Made by a program: the position numbers and the translations under genes | Source of the DNA: Bacteroidales bacterium | GTDB lineage: Bacteria; Bacteroidota; Bacteroidia; Bacteroidales; FEN-979 | Assembly (NCBI GenBank): GCA_023231065.1 | Contig: JALNWE010000054.1 | Location: 1 to 20,315, forward strand | Length of the DNA: 20,315 bases | Direction: 5' to 3' | Notes under the pieces: model-generated | Told to the model about the DNA's origin: nothing | Databases searched by the model: none | What the model saw: the letters and a program-made list of their open reading frames with translations, nothing else | In this document: piece by piece, positions 15,021 to 20,315 of the stretch | Position numbering within the stretch: position 1 is the first letter of the stretch | Layout of the letters: each line of letters opens with the position of its first letter

Positions 15021-15821
15021 ATGTTAAATATTACTGCGATCATAGCGGTCAGAAATGAAACAAAATATTTACCGGTTACATTGGCCGCTCTTGCATGTTG
15101 TGATATTAACTTTATAATTATTGATCACGGCTCAACAGATGATATAGACCATATTCTCAAACAATTTCATCATAATCTTATTAAAAATATTTGCATTCCA
15201 TATAAAGGATATTTTAGCCTTTCTGATCAGATTATAGAAAAAAATAAAATTATTGAATCAGTAAATACCGATTGGCTAATACATCAGGATGCGGATGAAA
15301 TTCTTGAATCACCTGAACCAGGTGAAACACTCAGGGACGGTATCCAAAGAATAAATGAGCAAGGGTTTACAGCAATGAATTTCAATGAATTTGTTTTTAT
15401 TCCCACCCTATCCAATTCAAATCATGAAAGTGGAAATTTTTATCATACCATGCTTCATTATTATTTTTACGAACCAGTGCAATTCAGGCTTAATAGGGCC
15501 TGGAAGAAAAACAGGAATGTCTATCTTTCGGATGGAGGCCATAATTTAGCTTCAAAAGATCTTTTATTATTTCCCCGGGATGCATTTGTTTTAAGACACT
15601 ATATCTGCCTGAGTAAAGAACACATAATTAATAAATACAAAAATCGCAATTTCAGCAAGGAAGATCTTGACAAAGGGTGGCATAAAAAAAGGTTAAATTT
15701 CACAGATGCATTTTCTTTTCCAGATGAATTTGTACTCCAGAAACTTCCTTTCGCTGAGAGTAAAGATTTTATTACTGTCAACCCATGGAAAAACCATTTT
15801 TGGGAATCATTCAAAACCTAA
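15021..15821 (+). CDS. GT2-family glycosyltransferase
   Basis: The 266-residue protein is a compact GT-A enzyme. The N-terminus NITAIIAVRNETKYLPVTLA (3-22) and IIIDHGSTDD (32-41) form the nucleotide-sugar binding half. WLIHQDADEILESP (85-98) supplies the metal-binding D-x-D (Asp90, Asp92). A family-typical HYICLSKEHIINKYKNR segment follows near residue 193. It is soluble with no membrane anchor. It lies 14 bases after the pyruvyltransferase-like gene and overlaps the convergent sulfotransferase by 15 bases at its 3' end. It should transfer one sugar to a growing glycan; donor and linkage are unknown. Confidence 0.85.
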   Translation: MLNITAIIAVRNETKYLPVTLAALACCDINFIIIDHGSTDDIDHILKQFHHNLIKNICIPYKGYFSLSDQIIEKNKIIESVNTDWLIHQDADEILESPEPGETLRDGIQRINEQGFTAMNFNEFVFIPTLSNSNHESGNFYHTMLHYYFYEPVQFRLNRAWKKNRNVYLSDGGHNLASKDLLLFPRDAFVLRHYICLSKEHIINKYKNRNFSKEDLDKGWHKKRLNFTDAFSFPDEFVLQKLPFAESKDFITVNPWKNHFWESFKT

Positions 15822-16703
15822 TTGTTGTAAGAGTAATATATCATCCTTTGTTATCCAGTTTATTGTTTTTGTTTTGTATCTTCCTGTTGATGTGTTTATT
15901 GCTGGAATTTTTACCAACATATCAATATCGGCTTCATTTTGATTAATCCCTAAAAAAGTCAGTAGTTTAGTGATTTCAGTTCTGGGCTCAAGACACATCT
16001 TATTATAATTAAGTATCAATATTTTTTCGGATCCTTTTGATTCAATGATGTGTAGTAAATTTGTATGAACGGATGACCAATATCTAAAGGAAGCTTCCGG
16101 AATGTCTTTATTGGTTTTAGGTAAAGCAATATCATAAAGTGGTCCCCAGTTATACAATTGCTGCTGGTTATTACTGTATGCCATGTCGAGACCATGCCGC
16201 ATCAAATGTATATATTTCATTTGAGGAAAAAAGTCAATCATAACAGGAAGCAATAGATGTGAATTCGGTTCTTTCCAGCCCCACCCCCTATATTGTCGAA
16301 GATTAGTCCCAGAAGAATGTATGATTTTAAGGATTCTTTTCAAAGGCCATTTCCCGGTTCCATCTCTCTGCTTGTTTTGCCCGTGCATTGACATAGAAAT
16401 GGTTGCCCTGAGAAGAAAGATGAGGTCAGGAAAAGAAAAGTATCCGTAGCGTGTCATTGATTTTTCAAGAATACCAAGTCCACGGGAAAGGGCTAACCTG
16501 TTATTACTGTTCTTGTAAAACCATTTTTTACGTTTAAATAAAAGGGTATAGGCCAGATTATCCAATGATTCATTCAGATCATTACCCATGAAATAATTAA
16601 GTTGTTTTAATATTTCGGCAAGTATCCTAGTACCACTGCCACCGATCCCTCCAACAATAATGGGGCCAGGCAATGAATTTTTTTTTAACTTTATATTATC
16701 CAC
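15807..16703 (-). CDS. Sulfotransferase-family protein, GTG start
   Basis: The 298-residue product opens with the P-loop PIIVGGIGGSGTRILAEILK (14-33). Further on it carries YIHLMRHGLDMAYSNNQQQL as the 3'-phosphate-binding segment, and a C-terminal ILILNYNKMCLEPRTEI strand-helix common in sulfotransferases. An in-frame TAA lies immediately upstream, so the first usable codon is the GTG at 16703. A later TTG would leave too little before the P-loop. The enzyme probably sulfates a glycan or related acceptor. It overlaps the convergent GT2 gene by 15 bases and lies 70 bases after the sulfotransferase-GT2 fusion on the same strand. The GGIGGSGTR loop is divergent, so another small-group transfer is possible. 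Confidence 0.7.
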   Translation of the reverse strand: MDNIKLKKNSLPGPIIVGGIGGSGTRILAEILKQLNYFMGNDLNESLDNLAYTLLFKRKKWFYKNSNNRLALSRGLGILEKSMTRYGYFSFPDLIFLLRATISMSMHGQNKQRDGTGKWPLKRILKIIHSSGTNLRQYRGWGWKEPNSHLLLPVMIDFFPQMKYIHLMRHGLDMAYSNNQQQLYNWGPLYDIALPKTNKDIPEASFRYWSSVHTNLLHIIESKGSEKILILNYNKMCLEPRTEITKLLTFLGINQNEADIDMLVKIPAINTSTGRYKTKTINWITKDDILLLQQLGFE

Positions 16704-16773
16704 TTACTTTAAGACTGATTGAAAAAATTTATGAAATCGTATGATGTTCGATTATACCTTGCTTCATAATGAA

Positions 16774-18045
16774 TCACATATTAATAAAATAATCGTATTT
16801 GAGTAATGAAAAATTATTGTGATCGGTTATTTCATCAGCCCGGACCATCTCCTCTTTCAATGAATGAAAGTTTATAAACACGGATAGTGCCTGAGAATTT
16901 AAAAAAGTATCGTTATTTTCAAGTATACCTATCCAATCGCCGTGAGATGATTTTTTTTGCAACTCTTGAACAGATTCAATCCCGGAACATGTCATATCAA
17001 TTATCTGTGAAATAAGGTAAGCATTTTTCGCTAATACTGAATTTATTTCATCTCTGGATGTTTCCTTTATTATTATAAATTCCAGATCCGGATAATCCTG
17101 GGTTGTCACACTGAGAATTGTTTTTTCAAGATTTTCAGTGTTTTCATTTACCTTAGTCAAAATTGTGATTTTGGGGAATCGCTGACGTGTATAAAAAGAA
17201 TAAAACTTATTAAAAGACCAATCAAATTCTTTTTCAATTTCTTGTGTGACTTGTGATTCTATCAATTTTTGAAATAAGTCAAATAAATGCATTATTTCTG
17301 ATGCCGCAGAATTTATGGGTAAATTTTCACATCTACTATGATTCAGTTGCGGTTCTATAAAGTTGGTAATCTGTACATTTAGTTCATTTGTTATCGTTAA
17401 GTTAAGAGAAAATATTTTGTTTATTTTTGATAGAATCCGTAAAGGCTCCCTGAGTATTTCATCGTAGTTAACTACTAATCGTGAATGTCCCCTGGAATAA
17501 TTTTCAGCCTTAAGCATATAGTCCATCCACAGATTATATGATTTTGTTTCAATGAAAGAATCCCTTTCCAAGAGGGATTTTGCAATATCTACGGGATGCC
17601 TGGAAGTAAGTATAAATGAAAAATTTATGTTTAATTCTTTAAGAACTGTAATGTATAGTGGTAAAAGAACGCATAGTCTTGGATCTTTGAAAAGCAGTAA
17701 GTCGCTATCGGGAAAATCCTTCTGAATAATTTTCCAAAGCTTTCCCTTGTATAAATCAATTTGCTCCAATTTCCACCATTCCCCATGTAAACCCAATGTG
17801 TTATGCCAGTTAACATGGAGGTAATGAAGTAGATCCTCGTTGAAGTCTGTTATAAGAAGATTCTCATAAAAGCCTTTTGGATTGGCCCAATTGCCTCCCA
17901 TTACCGACCGCCCCAAGTCAAAACCACAAAGACTAAGCATTCCTGACGTAGCAGAAGTTCCACTCCGGTGCATCCCTAAAACCATTAAAGCCAGCTTATT
18001 CAACGCTCTTTCTTTAAGGTGAAGCAACAATCTATCATTTGTCAA
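16774..18045 (-). CDS. Sulfotransferase fused to a half GT2 domain
   Basis: Of 423 residues, the first ~280 form a sulfotransferase domain. It has the P-loop ALMVLGMHRSGTSATSGML (19-37), GGNWANPKGFYEN (50-62), LLLFKDPRL (116-124), and the 3'-phosphate segment FILTSRHPVDIAKSLLERDS (144-163). Residues 291-423 resemble the N-terminal half of a GT2 enzyme (PKITILTKVNENTENLEKTI, SVTTQDYPDLEFIII, then SSHGDWIGILENNDTFLNSQ). The usual D-x-S-T-D is KETSRD and the D-x-D is ENND, and the domain stops ~45 residues later, so catalysis there is doubtful. The start is uncertain: no ATG occurs before residue 21, which falls inside the first beta strand. TTG codons at 18045, 18030, 18027 or 18003 are candidates. 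Confidence 0.75.
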   Translation of the reverse strand: MTNDRLLLHLKERALNKLALMVLGMHRSGTSATSGMLSLCGFDLGRSVMGGNWANPKGFYENLLITDFNEDLLHYLHVNWHNTLGLHGEWWKLEQIDLYKGKLWKIIQKDFPDSDLLLFKDPRLCVLLPLYITVLKELNINFSFILTSRHPVDIAKSLLERDSFIETKSYNLWMDYMLKAENYSRGHSRLVVNYDEILREPLRILSKINKIFSLNLTITNELNVQITNFIEPQLNHSRCENLPINSAASEIMHLFDLFQKLIESQVTQEIEKEFDWSFNKFYSFYTRQRFPKITILTKVNENTENLEKTILSVTTQDYPDLEFIIIKETSRDEINSVLAKNAYLISQIIDMTCSGIESVQELQKKSSHGDWIGILENNDTFLNSQALSVFINFHSLKEEMVRADEITDHNNFSLLKYDYFINM

Positions 18046-18070
18046 AAATATTTAATTTTTATTACTTTTG
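18038..18070 (+). promoter_or_regulatory. Bacteroidota-type promoter of the 18087 operon
   Basis: TTTG (18038-18041), 21 bases, TACTTTTG (18063-18070): both boxes match the consensus TTTG-N19-21-TAnnTTTG exactly. The start site would be near 18077, giving a ~10-base leader before the ATG at 18087. The -33 box overlaps the first codons of the divergent gene. Confidence 0.65.
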
Positions 18071-18086
18071 ATAAGAAAATTGATCC

Positions 18087-18932
18087 ATGCCAACCAAAAC
18101 AGTTGCTATAATTGTTAATCATAACCTACCGGAATACACCAATTGGTTATACCGTTCATTATCTGAATACCAGGATGATTCATTTGATCTTTTAGTCATG
18201 GATAATGGTTCAAAACCAGAATTAATTCCTGAAATAGTCAACATACGCAATGAGACTAACCTTTTTTGGGGTGGCGCTTTAAACATAGCCTTTGATTTTG
18301 TTTTAAAAAACACTCAGTACGACTCCTTATTGTTTCTGAATAATGATATAGATGTCAATGCAAGCATTTTTGTACAGGCTCTCAGATCAGAATTATTTAA
18401 AAATCATTTTGCCATTGTAACGCCGTGTATTGCCGGTATGGCCCAACCATGGAAACAAATGATGAACTGGGGAAGTAAAAAAACCAGAACTGTTAAATGG
18501 ATAGATAACCAGGCTCCGCTTTTTCATCGCAAGATAATCGAGGCTATCGGACAATTTGATCCCGAACTACAATATGGCTGGGGGCAGGAACTGGTATGTT
18601 ACGACATCTGTAAAGAGCGAAGATGGAAAATCGGGGTATGTGATCACATATCAATGCTCCACTTTGGAATGCAGACTTTAGTTCAAAAAAGGTTGTTCAG
18701 TCAAGGACGCGGATATGGAAATGAGGCAGAAGAAATAGCTATTGACCTGGAAAACTTCAAGAGAGAAGCATCCAACAGTTATATCAACTATTTTGCAGAA
18801 CATCCACTCAGGAATGGTAAATTTGATGAGTTGCGTTCTTATGGAGAATCTTATTCCTATTTCCCCGGGAATCCAGATCAAAATCCAATGAATAAAATAT
18901 TTCATCGTTTGTCATCAATGGCGAAAAGGTAG
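18087..18932 (+). CDS. GT2-family glycosyltransferase (rhamnosyltransferase-like)
   Basis: The 281-residue product has the GT-A core: KTVAIIVNHNLPEYTNWLYR (4-23), LLVMDNGSKPE (35-45), and LLFLNNDIDV (81-90) with the N-D-x-D metal site. GWGQELVCYDICKERRW (about 173-189) matches the acceptor-side motif common in rhamnosyl- and other GT2 enzymes that use a WGxxxxD pattern. It has no membrane anchor. It is the first gene of a two-gene rightward operon, 15 bases before a methyltransferase, and is divergent from the sulfotransferase-GT2 fusion with a promoter in between. It should extend or decorate a surface glycan; sugar specificity cannot be read from sequence. Confidence 0.87.
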   Translation: MPTKTVAIIVNHNLPEYTNWLYRSLSEYQDDSFDLLVMDNGSKPELIPEIVNIRNETNLFWGGALNIAFDFVLKNTQYDSLLFLNNDIDVNASIFVQALRSELFKNHFAIVTPCIAGMAQPWKQMMNWGSKKTRTVKWIDNQAPLFHRKIIEAIGQFDPELQYGWGQELVCYDICKERRWKIGVCDHISMLHFGMQTLVQKRLFSQGRGYGNEAEEIAIDLENFKREASNSYINYFAEHPLRNGKFDELRSYGESYSYFPGNPDQNPMNKIFHRLSSMAKR

Positions 18933-18947
18933 TTTGAAAACCGAATA

Positions 18948-19823
18948 ATGACCAAATACATTCATACGATAGACGTTCATAACACCCGGGCAGCTGAAGA
19001 AATAGTGCCATGGCTTATGAAATGGTTCCAACCCGAAAGCGTTGTTGATGTTGGATGCGGTATTGGGACGTGGCTATATGTTTTCAAATCAATGGGTGTG
19101 AAAAACATACTTGGCATCGAAGGTGAACATCTGAATACCGATCTTTTAATGATCGATAAAAATGAAATTACATTTGCGGATCTTGAAAAGGAATTCAGCA
19201 CAGATAACCGATTTGACCTTGCAATTTGTCTTGAGGTTGCGGAACATCTGGTTCCTGAATCGTCAGATATTTTCATTAAATCACTAACAAAATTAAGCGA
19301 TATCATTATTTTCTCAGCAGCAGTTCCTTACCAGGGAGGACAGAATCATGTAAATGAACAGTGGCTTGATTACTGGAAATCCAGGTTCCGGAAGAACAAT
19401 TTTGAGCTTGCAGATGAAATAAGATCAGTTTTCTGGAACAACAAAAAGATAGAATGGTGGTACAGACAAAACATGTTAATTGCCTTTAAAAAGGATAAAC
19501 CACTTCCTTTTATGCATATTATTCCTCCTCTCGATATCATTCATCCTGATTTATTCATGAAAAAGAATGAAACAATCAATACTTTAATGAACGATGTAAA
19601 TTTGACTACTAACTCAAATAACATCCTTTCACAAGAACTTGAACGATTAAAACACGATAACCTTATCCTTAGAGAAAATCTTCACCAATCTGAATCCATG
19701 ATCAGAAACATCTATAAATCATTATCATGGAGGATTGGCCATTCATTAATAAAAATACCTGCCGGCTTTCTGCATATATTTTGTTCCGTAAATACTTTTA
19801 TTCATAAAAAAATCATGGATTAG
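18948..19823 (+). CDS. SAM-dependent methyltransferase with coiled-coil tail
   Basis: The 291-residue product has a class I methyltransferase core: SVVDVGCGIGTWLYVF (31-46) as motif I, ILGIEGEHL (54-62) with the ribose-binding acid, and LAICLEVAEHLVPESS (91-106) as motif IV. After ~200 residues the domain ends and a coiled coil begins (about 219-257). It is followed by YKSLSWRIGHSLIKIPAGF, a C-terminal sequence type often seen on bacterial glycosyltransferases and glycan methyltransferases. Such proteins methylate sugars and may cap chains. The coiled coil could serve as a length ruler or membrane contact, by inference from chain-terminating methyltransferases of the WbdD type. It is the second gene of the 18087 operon. 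Confidence 0.82.
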   Translation: MTKYIHTIDVHNTRAAEEIVPWLMKWFQPESVVDVGCGIGTWLYVFKSMGVKNILGIEGEHLNTDLLMIDKNEITFADLEKEFSTDNRFDLAICLEVAEHLVPESSDIFIKSLTKLSDIIIFSAAVPYQGGQNHVNEQWLDYWKSRFRKNNFELADEIRSVFWNNKKIEWWYRQNMLIAFKKDKPLPFMHIIPPLDIIHPDLFMKKNETINTLMNDVNLTTNSNNILSQELERLKHDNLILRENLHQSESMIRNIYKSLSWRIGHSLIKIPAGFLHIFCSVNTFIHKKIMD

Positions 19824-20028
19824 CTCAATCTCACCTCTCGTATGTTTGGTCAGCCTAAGGCCTTACCCTATGATCCAGCCAAGAATCTTGACAGATTTGT
19901 AAATTCGTAACACTCATTGCCATTAACAAACTTGTACTAACATTTCTCACTTCAAAAAAATGCAAACAACTAAATGTTAATAAAATAGCTTCCATGATTG
20001 CATAATTTGGTTACTGTTCAGCTTTACC

Positions 20029-20193
20029 TTATGCAAAACTCACGGGAGCGCCTTCAATGGCCAGTTGCAATGAGTCGAGGATGTTGTATCCTTGTTTCCT
20101 GAGTGTGGAAATATAAGAACGGATTCTAAAAAATATTTCAGCGCCTTTTTTTGTTCGGAAACAACCCGATATTTTTTGTTTTAATTTCACCAT
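20029..20193 (-). pseudogene. IS66-type transposase, C-terminal remnant
   Basis: The minus strand from 20193 encodes 54 residues ending in a TAA. They include MVKLKQKISGCFRTKKGAEI and RIRSYISTLRKQGYNILDS. This is the conserved C-terminal end of IS66-family transposases (the NQAERDxRMVKxKQKxSGxFRxxxGA...RxxSYxSTxRKQ region), whose full proteins are about 450-530 residues. About nine tenths of the gene is absent. The homology begins exactly where repeat B's tail ends (about 20196), so the element was cut at the repeat. No partner ORFs (TnpA/TnpB) or terminal inverted repeats were found nearby. Assignment rests on motif memory and is fairly strong. Confidence 0.78.
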
Positions 20194-20196
20194 TGA

Positions 20197-20315
20197 GTCC
20201 ACTCCGAAAACCACTTTTTACCGCCAAGTCGCTAAGGCGCAAAATTTTAAATAATTGGATATGATATATTTGCGTCTTTGCGTCTTTGCGGTAAAATGAA
20301 AGATTTGACTTTTCG
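20197..20315. repeat. Repeat B, inverted copy, cut by window edge
   Basis: Read on the minus strand from 20315, it is identical to 6247-6303 for 57 bases and then similar to about 6349. It continues through ggcggtaaaaagtggttttc into the shared tail, ending beside the IS66 remnant. The element may extend beyond the window. Confidence 0.9.

Overview
The window looks like chromosomal DNA of a Bacteroidota bacterium. The evidence is indirect. Several gene starts are preceded by TTTG / TAnnTTTG promoter boxes 19-21 bases apart, and Shine-Dalgarno sequences are weak. There is a Bacteroidota-type secreted tail-fibre-like protein (11799-12527), and the intergenic repeats are of the 'AAACCTTCCAGGTTT' and 'accgcaaagacgcaaag' kinds common in environmental members of the phylum. 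No rRNA, tRNA or CRISPR was seen, and the genus cannot be named from this sequence.

Positions 1-5950 hold a leftward surface-polysaccharide operon. A promoter flanked by two perfect palindromes (5906-5986) reads through a leader carrying a possible 47-codon membrane peptide. It then reaches a winged-helix protein with a decayed nucleotidyltransferase-like domain, an initiating polyprenyl glycosylphosphotransferase, a Wzz-like chain-length protein, a Wzx-type flippase, and a GT4-like glycosyltransferase cut by the left edge. This order is a Wzx/Wzy-type capsule or O-antigen cluster that continues to the left.

Positions 5950-6745 contain no convincing gene. They hold two ~116-bp direct repeats with internally inverted cores, a '..gcaaagacgcaaag..' repeat whose inverted partner lies at the right window edge, and an array of fourteen ~11-bp units.

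Positions 6746-11700 are visibly GC-richer and look like backbone. They hold a DUF2142 membrane protein, a convergent TMTC-like GT-C/TPR protein, and a secreted protein. A tail-fibre-like protein follows (11799-12527), with a very strong hairpin terminator lying inside the 3' end of the convergent sulfotransferase gene.

Positions 12529-19823 are an AT-rich glycan-decoration island with genes alternating between strands. It has three sulfotransferase-type P-loop proteins (one fused to a half GT2 domain), a polysaccharide pyruvyltransferase-like protein, two GT2 glycosyltransferases and a SAM methyltransferase with a coiled-coil tail. Together they could build and decorate (sulfate, pyruvylate, methylate) a surface glycan made with the left-hand operon. 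The sequence does not show that the two sets act on the same glycan.

The right end (20029-20315) is the C-terminal remnant of an IS66-type transposase abutting the inverted copy of the 6247 repeat. No single gene set stands out as a clearly new system. The most unusual objects are the regulator module with its palindromic promoter, the flipped-core repeats, the 11-bp array and the sulfotransferase-GT2 fusion.
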